A stretch of 64,000 nucleotides of DNA from Rhizobium sp. Root274 (lineage in GTDB: Bacteria; Pseudomonadota; Alphaproteobacteria; Rhizobiales; Rhizobiaceae). A program made the translations under genes and the position numbers. Location: the NCBI RefSeq assembly GCF_001429245.1, contig NZ_LMJE01000001.1:1421564-1485563 (forward strand), written 5' to 3'. A model generated the notes under the pieces. It searched no databases, was not told where the DNA came from, and worked only from the letters and a program-made list of their open reading frames with translations. This document shows positions 9,248 to 16,711 of this stretch, piece by piece (position 1 is the stretch's first letter; each line of letters begins with the position of its first letter).

Positions 9248-9685
9248 ATGAAAGCGGTGGGAAAAGAAGTTACGATCATCATGATCGAAGATGACGAGGG
9301 CCATGCTCGTCTCATTGAAAAGAACGTCCGGCGTGCGGGCGTGAACAACGACATCATTCCGTTCACCAACGGGACCGAGGCGCTTGATTACGTGCTGGGT
9401 CAGGACCGGAGCGGAAAGGTCTCGGAAGACCGCTATCTTCTGATCCTGCTCGACCTCAACCTACCCGACATGTCCGGCACGGATATCCTCGATCAGATCA
9501 AATCCAATCCGTATACGCGGCGAATGCCTGTGGTCATCCTGACGACGACGGACGACGAGCGCGAAATCCAGCGGTGCTACGACCTCGGGGCCAATGTCTA
9601 TATCACCAAACCTGTCGATTACGACAATTTCGCCAATGCCATCCGGCAGCTCGGTCTCTTCTTTTCCGTTATGCAAATCCCATGA
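9248..9685 (+). CDS. Single-domain response regulator (Rcp1-like receiver)
   Basis: The 145-aa protein is a lone REC domain with no output module. The acidic pair is in MIEDDEGHARL, the phospho-acceptor Asp in LLDLNLPDMSG, the Thr in ILTTTDDE and the conserved Lys in YITKPVDYDNF. Such receivers often relay phosphate within a phosphorelay. A TTG at 9242 also fits the frame but overlaps the kinase stop. The ATG at 9248 has a GGAG ribosome binding site 6 bases upstream and is preferred. It lies between the CHASE3 kinase and a receiver-kinase hybrid and is probably the shuttle between them. Confidence 0.92.
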   Translation: MKAVGKEVTIIMIEDDEGHARLIEKNVRRAGVNNDIIPFTNGTEALDYVLGQDRSGKVSEDRYLLILLDLNLPDMSGTDILDQIKSNPYTRRMPVVILTTTDDEREIQRCYDLGANVYITKPVDYDNFANAIRQLGLFFSVMQIP

Positions 9686-9701
9686 CCCCGGACCCGCGCC
9701 G

Positions 9702-10742
9702 ATGAGCTTCCGCGTCCTCTATATCGATGACGACGCAGCCATTGCGCGCCTGGTGCAAAAGCATCTGGTTCGGCTCGGGCACGACATGGCGCATGCGGAA
9801 ACCGCGAATGACGCGCTGGAACTCTTGAAGAGTGGGGAGTTCGACGCGATCGTGCTCGATCACTATCTGCGCCAGACAACGGGTCATGAAGTGCTGGCCC
9901 TGATGCGGGAAACCCGCGTCGACCTACCTGTCGTCTACGTGACAGGTTCGAACGAGGCGCAGATCGCAATCGAAGCGATCAAGGCGGGTGCTGCCGACTA
10001 CGTCATCAAGACGGTCAGCGAGGACTTTCTGTCTCTGCTGACGAGCGCCATCGAGCAGTCGATCGCGAACGCACAGCTGCGCGCCGCCAAGGAGCGGGCG
10101 GACGAGGAAATCCGCCTGGCCAAGGAGCGGGCGGAAGCGTTGCTCGCCGAGGTCAATCACCGTGTCGCCAACTCGTTGGCGCTGGTCGCCAGCCTTTTGC
10201 GCCTGCAGATTTCCAGCGCACGGAGCGAAGAGGTGAAGGCGGAGCTTGCCGAGACGCAGGCCCGCATTACCGCGATTGCCGGCATGCATCGCAGCCTCTA
10301 CACCTCCGACGATGTCAGCCGGGTGGAACTCGACCGATATCTCGGCCGCCTGACGGCAGAGCTCTCCAACTCCTTGAGCAGCGCCGAAAAACCGATGCGG
10401 CTGCTGCTCGATGCCGACCGGATCTCGCTCAGCGCCGACAAGGCCGTTTCCGTCGGCATGATCGTCACCGAACTGGTGACCAACGCGCATAAATACGCCT
10501 ATGCCCCCGGTGAAGGAGGCGATATCCGCGTGCATCTGAAGCGGATATCGGACGACGACGCCCTGCTCAGGGTGGAGGATGACGGGGTGGGCATGAACGC
10601 CGATGACGCACCGAAGGGCACCGGGCTCGGCAGCCGGATCGTCAAATCGATGGCCTCAACACTGGGCGACGGTTTGCGCTATCTCGAAGGCCAAGGTGGA
10701 ACCGTCGCAGAGGTGCCGCTGAAGCTCGACGTGATCTCCTGA
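9702..10742 (+). CDS. Receiver-HisKA_2 hybrid histidine kinase
   Basis: The 346-aa soluble protein has the reverse order of a usual hybrid kinase: an N-terminal receiver (YIDDDAA, phospho-Asp in AIVLDHYLRQTTGHE, Lys in YVIKTVSEDF), then a coiled-coil linker (about 125-155). A HisKA_2 dimerisation domain with the H-box LLAEVNHRVANSLALVASLL follows, and then HATPase_c (ELVTNAHKYAY, DDGVGM, GTGLGSRIV). HisKA_2/HWE kinases often feed PhyR in the alphaproteobacterial general stress response. The frame is open upstream to 9594, overlapping the previous gene; the ATG at 9702 fits the domain start. Phosphate from the upstream kinase could control it through its receiver. Confidence 0.9.
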   Translation: MSFRVLYIDDDAAIARLVQKHLVRLGHDMAHAETANDALELLKSGEFDAIVLDHYLRQTTGHEVLALMRETRVDLPVVYVTGSNEAQIAIEAIKAGAADYVIKTVSEDFLSLLTSAIEQSIANAQLRAAKERADEEIRLAKERAEALLAEVNHRVANSLALVASLLRLQISSARSEEVKAELAETQARITAIAGMHRSLYTSDDVSRVELDRYLGRLTAELSNSLSSAEKPMRLLLDADRISLSADKAVSVGMIVTELVTNAHKYAYAPGEGGDIRVHLKRISDDDALLRVEDDGVGMNADDAPKGTGLGSRIVKSMASTLGDGLRYLEGQGGTVAEVPLKLDVIS

Positions 10743-10843
10743 TCCTTTCCCAATGGCTCCCGGCGTTTACCAGCCCTTGCGACAGCGTTTGCCTCAGCGC
10801 CGATTTGCGCTAGGGTCACGCCGACAAAAGGGGCCCTACTTTC

Positions 10844-12058
10844 ATGACCTTGGCCGGCAAGCGTATTGTTCTGATCATCGCCGGCGGCATTGCCGCCTAT
10901 AAGAGCCTCGACCTCATCCGGCGCCTGCGGGAACGGGGCGCGGGCGTGACGCCGATCATGACGCGGGCGGCCCAGGAATTCGTCACCCCGCTTGCCGTTG
11001 GCGCGCTTTCTGCGGCCCATGTCTATCTCGACCTGTTTTCCCGTGAGGATGAACAGGATGTCGGCCATATCCGGTTGGCGCGGGACTGCGATCTCGTACT
11101 GGTGGCGCCGGCGACAGCGGATCTCATGGCGAAGATGGCGCATGGGCTCGCCGACGATCTCGCCTCCGCCGTGCTTCTTGCCAGCGATCGGCCGATCCTG
11201 ATCGCGCCGGCGATGAACCCGAAGATGTGGGACAATGCTGCAACCCGACGCAATGTCGCGACATTGAAGGCGGACGGCATCAGGATGATCGGCCCGATGG
11301 CGGGCGAGATGGCCGAAAGCGGCGAGCGCGGCCTTGGCCGGATGGCCGAGCCGCTGGAGATTGTCGTTGCGGTGGAAGAGCTCTTGTCCGGGCCGAAGCC
11401 GCTCGCCGGCTTGAAAGCCGTCGTGACTTCAGGCCCAACCCAGGAGCCGATCGATCCCGTGCGCTATATCGCCAACCGCTCCTCCGGCAAGCAGGGGCAT
11501 GCGATTGCCGCAGCTCTGGCCCGGTTAGGGGCAGAGGTCACACTGGTCTCCGGACCTGTGACCATTCCCGATCCTTCCGGTGTGCGTGTTCTGCATGTGG
11601 AGCGGGCCGAAGAGATGCGGGATGCTGTGCTCGCCAACCTGCCGGCCGATATCGCGGTCATGGTTGCGGCCGTTGCCGACTGGCGGGTGGCTTCCGGTTC
11701 AGACCAGAAAATCAAGAAACAGCCGGGAGAAGCGCCGCCGCCTCTGATGCTGACCGAGAACCCGGACATCCTGAAGACCGTGGGGCATCGCGCGCAGCGA
11801 CCGCGCCTCGTTGTCGGCTTTGCCGCCGAAACGCAAAATGTCGAGGCCAACGGACGGTCGAAGCTGGAGCGCAAAGGCGCCGACCTGATCGTTGCCAATG
11901 ACGTCTCGCCGGCGACGGGGATCATGGGCGGCGACCGCAATCGCGTGCGACTGATCACCAAGGACGGCGTAGAGGACTGGCCGGAGCTCTCGAAAGAGGA
12001 AGTTGCGCAGCGGCTGGCCGGCTGGATCGCCTCCCATTTTGCGAGTGCTTCCGCGTGA
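10844..12058 (+). CDS. coaBC: Bifunctional phosphopantothenoylcysteine decarboxylase/phosphopantothenate-cysteine ligase
   Basis: CoaBC carries out two consecutive steps of coenzyme A synthesis. In the 404-aa protein the N-terminal flavoprotein CoaC domain shows GGIAAYKSLDLIRRL, SAAHVYLD and the PAMNPKMW substrate clamp (about 123-130). The C-terminal CoaB domain begins near residue 188 and has SGPTQEPIDPVRYIANRSSGK and the KxKK motif (KIKKQPG). Its stop overlaps the GTG start of the next gene (GTGA), so the two are translationally coupled. A 101-base gap upstream holds the promoter. Confidence 0.97.
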   Translation: MTLAGKRIVLIIAGGIAAYKSLDLIRRLRERGAGVTPIMTRAAQEFVTPLAVGALSAAHVYLDLFSREDEQDVGHIRLARDCDLVLVAPATADLMAKMAHGLADDLASAVLLASDRPILIAPAMNPKMWDNAATRRNVATLKADGIRMIGPMAGEMAESGERGLGRMAEPLEIVVAVEELLSGPKPLAGLKAVVTSGPTQEPIDPVRYIANRSSGKQGHAIAAALARLGAEVTLVSGPVTIPDPSGVRVLHVERAEEMRDAVLANLPADIAVMVAAVADWRVASGSDQKIKKQPGEAPPPLMLTENPDILKTVGHRAQRPRLVVGFAAETQNVEANGRSKLERKGADLIVANDVSPATGIMGGDRNRVRLITKDGVEDWPELSKEEVAQRLAGWIASHFASASA

Positions 12059-12408
12059 GCCTGTTCGACCGTGCAGATTTCGTATGCTTCGTGGAAGGAC
12101 TTGCTGGCACAAGCCTCGTCGACCAGTGGGACGGTTGCGTCGCCAAGGTCGGGGACAAGGTCTTCGCTCTTTTGACCGACAGTGAGCGGCATCTCGCATT
12201 CAAGGTGAGCGAGGAGAGTTTCGAGATCCTGACATCGCTCGAAGGCGTGGCGCAGGCGCCCTATTTCGCCAAGCGCAAATGGGTGAGCGTGAGCCCGAGC
12301 ACGGAGCTGACGGCAACGGATCTTGAGGAATACCTTGTTCGCTCCTACCGGACCGTCAGCGGCGGCCTGACACGCAAGCTCAGGCGTGAACTCGGCATCG
12401 AAGACTGA
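12055..12408 (+). CDS. MmcQ/YjbR-like protein
   Basis: The 117-aa product matches the YjbR (CyaY-like fold) family pattern: WDGCVAKVGDKVFALL near 25-40, LAFKVSEESFEILTSL and a closing region with KWVSVSPSTELTATDLEEYLVRSYRTV. Molecular function of the family is not settled; a DNA-binding-like double-wing fold has been proposed. It starts with GTG overlapping the coaBC stop by 4 bases, and the frame and family end both fit this start. The overlap implies coupling, but a role in CoA synthesis is only a guess. Confidence 0.75.
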   Translation: MSLFDRADFVCFVEGLAGTSLVDQWDGCVAKVGDKVFALLTDSERHLAFKVSEESFEILTSLEGVAQAPYFAKRKWVSVSPSTELTATDLEEYLVRSYRTVSGGLTRKLRRELGIED

Positions 12409-12418
12409 GGCCGGAGCG

Positions 12419-13243
12419 TCAGCCGGCGAGCGCGATCGGCCGATCCGGCGCCATTTCGATTCGCGCGGAGACCGGCTTGAATTCGGCAGCCTGCAAACCC
12501 TTATCGTTGAGGATGACGGCACTTGAGGCGGGAATTTCTACCCAGGTGTCGGCCTCGTCGTTGAGCGGTTCGGAAACGAGGCAGTAGCTGCCCTTCGGCC
12601 CCATGGGCGCTGCATAAAGGGTCGGCGCGAACTCATCAGTCGAGTAGCGCACGGCATAAAGCGTGTCTCCGTCCGAGAAGGCAGCCGTCAGGCGGATGCC
12701 GGCAGCGCCTGCCAGATGCAGGCTGATCTGCTCGACGAAGCCGACGGCCTCGGCCATCGCCGCGAGCGGGCGTTCCTTCAGGCCGAATTGCAAAGCAAGC
12801 AGGAAAAGCAGTTCGCTATCCGTCGTGCCGACGCGGGCGTGGAAATGCGCGTCATCGAGCATCGCTTCCATCGGGCGGCGGATGCGGTCGAAATGGTCTA
12901 TCTGGCCATTGTGCATGAAGGACCAGGTGTCATGCACAAAGGGATGACAATTGTCACGGCGGGTCGAGCCATGGGTCGCGGCACGGACATGGGCGAGGAA
13001 GAGCGGCGAGCGGATCTGGCGAGCGAGGCTTTTCAGATTGCAGTCGGACCAGGCTGGCAGCACGTCACGAAAACGGCCCGGCTCGGGTCTGTCGCCATAC
13101 CAGGCGATGCCGAAACCATCGGCATTCGTGGCGGTCTTGGCGCGGGTGGCGCAATGGGACTGTTCGATGAGCGAGTGGGCAGGCGAGGTGACAAGTTCCT
13201 CGAGGAAGATCGCTTCTCCGCGATAGGCTGCCCAACGACACAT
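12419..13243 (-). CDS. Class II glutamine amidotransferase
   Basis: The 274-aa protein has an Ntn-hydrolase glutaminase fold. The true start must be the ATG at 13243, because it exposes Cys2 (MCRWAAYRGE) as the N-terminal nucleophile; the upstream open frame would bury it. Other family motifs are NADGFGIAWYG, AHVRAATHG and HPFVHDTWSFMHNGQI, which form the glutamine site. It resembles stand-alone YafJ/EgtC-type amidotransferases. No ergothioneine genes (egtB/D) are nearby, so the acceptor is unknown. It converges on the YjbR-like gene and diverges from the pirin gene. Confidence 0.88.
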   Translation of the reverse strand: MCRWAAYRGEAIFLEELVTSPAHSLIEQSHCATRAKTATNADGFGIAWYGDRPEPGRFRDVLPAWSDCNLKSLARQIRSPLFLAHVRAATHGSTRRDNCHPFVHDTWSFMHNGQIDHFDRIRRPMEAMLDDAHFHARVGTTDSELLFLLALQFGLKERPLAAMAEAVGFVEQISLHLAGAAGIRLTAAFSDGDTLYAVRYSTDEFAPTLYAAPMGPKGSYCLVSEPLNDEADTWVEIPASSAVILNDKGLQAAEFKPVSARIEMAPDRPIALAG

Positions 13244-13487
13244 GCGTTTCACAACTCCGGAAGGCGCCGACACAAGGGCTGCCCGACAACAGTGTTCGCC
13301 TTATAGGCTAACGATTTGCAAACATCCGCACTTTCATGACAGAATTTTGTCAGGGGTCGCAATCTTTTTCTGCGCTGCAGCATAGGCAAATGTGAACACT
13401 GCGTTCCGCTGGGCCCTACTGCAGGGGGAGCCGGGAGCGGCTATATTGGGCCCTTGAAACCATCACTTGGCAGAGGAGCCCCGCCCC

Positions 13488-14399
13488 ATGTCCATTCGTC
13501 CCGTCAAGCATGAGAGCCGCGCCACACCGACCCTGGAAGGGGCCGGCGTCAAGCTGCACCGCGTCTTTGGCTTCGGCGATCCTTCGATGACCGATCCCTT
13601 TTTGATGATGGATGATTTCCGCAACGACGATCCTGGCGATTACATTCGCGGCTTTCCCTGGCATCCGCATCGCGGCATCGAGACGATCACCTATGTGCTG
13701 GCCGGCACCGTTGAACACGGCGACAGCCTCGGCAATCAGGGCATGCTGGGCGCCGGCGACCTGCAATGGATGACGGCCGGCAGCGGCATCATGCATCAGG
13801 AGATGCCGAAGGGCGATTTCGCTGGCCGCATGCACGGCTTCCAGCTCTGGGCCAACCTGCCCTCATCACTGAAGATGACGAAGCCGCGCTATCAGGACAT
13901 CAAGTCCGCCGATATCCCCGTGGTGGTCGATGACGACGGTACATCCGTGCGGGTCATCTGCGGCGACTTCTGGGGCAAAGCGGGTCCCGTCGACGGCATT
14001 GCCGCCGAACCCGTCTATCTCGACATCTCCGTCCCGCCGGGCAAGCGCAAGACCTTCCCGGTCGATACCTATCGCTCGGCCTTTGCCTACATCTTCGCCG
14101 GCTCCGGCTCGTTCCGCGATGCCTCCAAGCCGTTCGGGGTGAAGGTCGAGAAGGAATATATGGGTGAGGAGCTGAACATCCGTGACCTCTCCGGCAATCG
14201 TACGCTGGTCGTTTTCGACACCGGCGATGAAATCACCGTGCAGGCCGGCGAGAAGGGCATCCGCTTCCTGCTCGTCACCGGCAAACCGATCAAGGAGCCG
14301 GTCGCCTGGCACGGTCCGATCGTGATGAACAGCCGGGAAGAACTGATGCAGGCGATGAAAGAGCTGCAGAACGGAACTTTTATCAAGGCCGATCATTAA
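13488..14399 (+). CDS. Pirin family protein
   Basis: The 303-aa bicupin protein has the pirin metal-site signature in FPWHPHRGIETITYVLAG (His57/His59 region) with the later HGD and GSGIMHQE residues that complete the metal site. Bacterial pirins bind Fe or act as quercetinases and redox-responsive regulators; the substrate here is unknown. The frame is open to a TTG at 13467, but the ATG at 13488 preceded by GAGGAG is preferred. A strong terminator follows the gene. Confidence 0.92.
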   Translation: MSIRPVKHESRATPTLEGAGVKLHRVFGFGDPSMTDPFLMMDDFRNDDPGDYIRGFPWHPHRGIETITYVLAGTVEHGDSLGNQGMLGAGDLQWMTAGSGIMHQEMPKGDFAGRMHGFQLWANLPSSLKMTKPRYQDIKSADIPVVVDDDGTSVRVICGDFWGKAGPVDGIAAEPVYLDISVPPGKRKTFPVDTYRSAFAYIFAGSGSFRDASKPFGVKVEKEYMGEELNIRDLSGNRTLVVFDTGDEITVQAGEKGIRFLLVTGKPIKEPVAWHGPIVMNSREELMQAMKELQNGTFIKADH

Positions 14400-14421
14400 T
14401 AGGGTGCAGTCAAGTTCATCT

Positions 14422-14455
14422 CGCCCGGCGGCCCTCCAGCGCCGGGCGTTTCTTT
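14422..14455 (+). terminator. Rho-independent terminator after the pirin gene
   Basis: A perfect 9-bp GC-rich stem (CGCCCGGCG at 14422-14430, CGCCGGGCG at 14440-14448) with a 9-base loop is followed by TTTCTTT. It is 22 bases after the pirin stop and 15 bases before the next start. Confidence 0.85.
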
Positions 14456-14470
14456 GTCCGGAGGTTGCCC

Positions 14471-14866
14471 ATGCAGATCACCGGTGCATGCCAGTGCGGC
14501 GCTGTTCGTTACGAGGCGGAAATCAACCCTGAGCGGATCGGGATCTGCCATTGTACCGATTGCCAGCGCCTGACCGGATCGGCCTATCGCGTGACGGCCG
14601 CAGCCCTGCCCGACAGTCTCCGTCTTCTCTCCGGCGAACCTCGACGCTACCGAAAGCTCGGTGACAGCGGAAAGCCGAGCGATCAGTTCTTCTGTGGCGA
14701 CTGTGGCTCGCCGCTTTGGCGTGAAAGCGCTGACGGGGCGATCGGCATCCGGCTTGGCACCATTGACCAGCGGCGCGAACTTAAACCTCACCACCAATCA
14801 TGGCTGGGTTCCGCCCTGCCCTTCGTCTTCGACATCCGTGATCTCGAGCGGCACGCCGACAGCTGA
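14471..14866 (+). CDS. GFA-fold (glutathione-dependent formaldehyde-activating-like) zinc protein
   Basis: The 131-aa protein has the zinc-ligand Cys pattern of the GFA/CENP-V family: CQC near residue 7, CHCTDC near 32 and CGDCGSP near 78. These proteins bind structural and catalytic zinc; some react glutathione with formaldehyde, but most have no known reaction. The start ATG at 14471 has GGAGG 6 bases upstream, better than the in-frame TTG at 14465. It lies between the pirin terminator and the convergent thiD gene. Confidence 0.88.
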   Translation: MQITGACQCGAVRYEAEINPERIGICHCTDCQRLTGSAYRVTAAALPDSLRLLSGEPRRYRKLGDSGKPSDQFFCGDCGSPLWRESADGAIGIRLGTIDQRRELKPHHQSWLGSALPFVFDIRDLERHADS

Positions 14867-14892
14867 AATCTTCAACGCCTCTGGTCGGCCGA

Positions 14893-15696
14893 CTACAGAG
14901 CATGGAAATGGTGCACAGGGCCGTGGCCGCTGCCCACCTCAAGCCGGTCCGCCATGGCAATGGCCTGCTGAAGCCAGTCCTTGGCCGAGCCAACGGCTTT
15001 AGCAAGCGGACGGCCCTTTGCCAGCTCGGCGGCAATCGCGCTCGACAGGGAGCAGCCGGTGCCATGGGTGTTGCCACTCGCAATTCTTGTCGCCTCGAAC
15101 CAGGTGACGTCGTCCCCACTTAGCAGGCAGTCCGGGCTGTCTCGACCTGCGAGATGCCCGCCTTTCATCAGAACGGCGGTGGGGCCGAGGATTGCCAGTC
15201 GCTGGGCTTGTGCAGCCATGGTCTCGCGGTCGCGAGCTTCCGCTTCGTTCAACAGGGCTGCCGCCTCCGGCAGGTTGGGCGTGAGCAGGGTCGCGAGCGG
15301 CAGCAAGCGCCGCTTCAGGACGGTGACGGCGGTGGGGTCGAGTAGTGCCGCACCGCCCTTGGCGATCATAACAGGGTCGAGCACGATCGGGACACCGCGA
15401 TGGGGTTCGAGCGCGCGGGCGACAGCCTCCGCAATCCCGGCATTGGCGATCATGCCGATCTTCACCGCATCAACCTGTATGTCCGCGAAGACCATACGGA
15501 TCTGCTCCTCAACGAAATCGGGATCGAGCGGGCGGACAGCCGAGACACCTTGCGTGTTCTGGGCAGTGAGCGCGGTCAAGGCAGCCATGGCGTAGCAGCC
15601 GCGCGCGGAGATTGCCTTAAGATCGGCCTGGATGCCCGCACCTCCGGAGGGATCGGAGCCGGCGATAGACAGGACATTGCGGATTTGGGTGGTCAT
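14893..15696 (-). CDS. thiD: Hydroxymethylpyrimidine/phosphomethylpyrimidine kinase
   Basis: ThiD phosphorylates HMP and then HMP-P to give HMP-PP, the pyrimidine half of thiamine. The 267-aa ribokinase-fold protein shows the N-terminal IAGSDPSGGAGIQADLKA, the MKGGH strand and the anion-hole motif GTGCSLSSAIAAELAKG. The ATG at 15696 is chosen because GGGAG lies 8 bases upstream and because the region further upstream (15762-15837) is a TPP riboswitch rather than coding sequence. No other thi gene is adjacent, so this is a lone riboswitch-controlled kinase that may serve both synthesis and salvage. Confidence 0.96.
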   Translation of the reverse strand: MTTQIRNVLSIAGSDPSGGAGIQADLKAISARGCYAMAALTALTAQNTQGVSAVRPLDPDFVEEQIRMVFADIQVDAVKIGMIANAGIAEAVARALEPHRGVPIVLDPVMIAKGGAALLDPTAVTVLKRRLLPLATLLTPNLPEAAALLNEAEARDRETMAAQAQRLAILGPTAVLMKGGHLAGRDSPDCLLSGDDVTWFEATRIASGNTHGTGCSLSSAIAAELAKGRPLAKAVGSAKDWLQQAIAMADRLEVGSGHGPVHHFHAL

Positions 15697-15761
15697 CGGC
15701 GCGCTCCCTTCAAAAGGCGGAGCGGTGACGATCTTACGCAGCAAGGCTGCCGAAAGGACCG

Positions 15762-15837
15762 AACGACTCCCTCCGCCAGCATGATCTGGTTCAGGTTCAA
15801 AGGGTGCTTCTCAGCCCGGCTCTCGCCAGACGCCCCT
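15762..15837 (-). promoter_or_regulatory. TPP riboswitch (THI box) controlling thiD
   Basis: Read on the minus strand, the region shows GGGGCG, then GGGCTGAGA and ACCCTTTGAACCTGA, and finally ATGCTGGCGGAGGGAGTCG. These are the conserved core elements of the thiamine pyrophosphate riboswitch in the right order and spacing. It ends about 65 bases before the thiD start. The expression platform may act by covering the ribosome binding site, since no T-tailed terminator is evident. Confidence 0.93.
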
Positions 15838-15964
15838 GTCTTCTTTCTGTCTAGACCAGTCCGCCGCTCCTGTCACCGGTGGAGCGGCTGCCAATCAATT
15901 CATTTGCCGCCAGCCGCCAAATTGGCTACCTGCCTGTCATCCCCCAAGCATCAGGTGCACGCTC

Positions 15965-16636
15965 TTGACCCTTACCGCCTCGCTTCTTCCTGCCAGATCC
16001 TATCATGGCTTTCTGTTCGACATGGACGGCACGTTGCTCAACTCCATCGCCGCCGCCGAGCGGGTCTGGGGTCGCTGGGCCGCAAAACACGGGCTTGATG
16101 TCGAAGCCTTCCTGCCCACCATGCATGGCAAGCGCGGCATCGACACGATCCGGGGGCTGAACCTGCCGGGTGTGGATGTCGAAGCGGAGGCGCTGGAAAT
16201 CGAGCGCGGCGAGATCGCGGATGTCGAAGGAATTGTGCCGATTGCAGGTGCGATCGATTTTCTGAACGCCCTGCCCGCCCATCGTTGGGCGATCGTGACT
16301 TCGGCGCCTTCGGCGCTTGCGCGTGCCCGCATCGCAGCCGCGGGCCTGCCGCAGCCGCTGAAGATCGTGACCGCGGAAGACGTCAAGATCGGCAAACCCG
16401 ACCCGGCTGGCTACAGGCTGGGCGCTGAAAAGCTCGGCGTCGATCCCGCACATTGTCTGGTGTTCGAGGATGTGATGGCCGGTGTTCTGGCCGGCGAAGG
16501 CGCTGGCGCCGATGTCATGGTGATCACCGCGACCCATGCGCATCTGCTTGAGACGGATTATCCGAAGCTGCACGGCTATGAGGGCGTGACGGTGGATGTC
16601 GATGGTGAAGGGCTGATGCGGCTGCGTCACCGCTGA
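15965..16636 (+). CDS. HAD-superfamily sugar-phosphatase-like hydrolase
   Basis: The 223-aa protein has all four HAD motifs: FLFDMDGTLLNS with the nucleophile Asp (about 17-28), VTSAPSA (motif II), the KPDPAGYRLG lysine (motif III) and VFEDVMAGVLAG (motif IV). The cap is helical (subclass I), as in sugar or sugar-phosphate phosphatases of the DOG/YfbT group. The start appears to be TTG at 15965: the first in-frame ATG falls inside the catalytic motif and cannot be used. The substrate is not predictable from sequence. Confidence 0.88.
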   Translation: MTLTASLLPARSYHGFLFDMDGTLLNSIAAAERVWGRWAAKHGLDVEAFLPTMHGKRGIDTIRGLNLPGVDVEAEALEIERGEIADVEGIVPIAGAIDFLNALPAHRWAIVTSAPSALARARIAAAGLPQPLKIVTAEDVKIGKPDPAGYRLGAEKLGVDPAHCLVFEDVMAGVLAGEGAGADVMVITATHAHLLETDYPKLHGYEGVTVDVDGEGLMRLRHR

Positions 16637-16671
16637 GGCGGTGACCAGATTGCCTCCCCATTGAGGCTTCG

Positions 16672-16699
16672 CGGCATGCGCCCTATGGAGCGCATGCCG
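16672..16699. terminator. Palindromic hairpin between convergent HAD and prfC genes
   Basis: A perfect 10-bp stem (CGGCATGCGC at 16672-16681, GCGCATGCCG at 16690-16699) has an 8-base loop and lies between two gene ends 75 bases apart. There is no T run on either strand, so it may be a weak bidirectional terminator or a 3'-end stabiliser. Confidence 0.45.
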
Positions 16700-16711
16700 A
16701 AGCATTTGACG

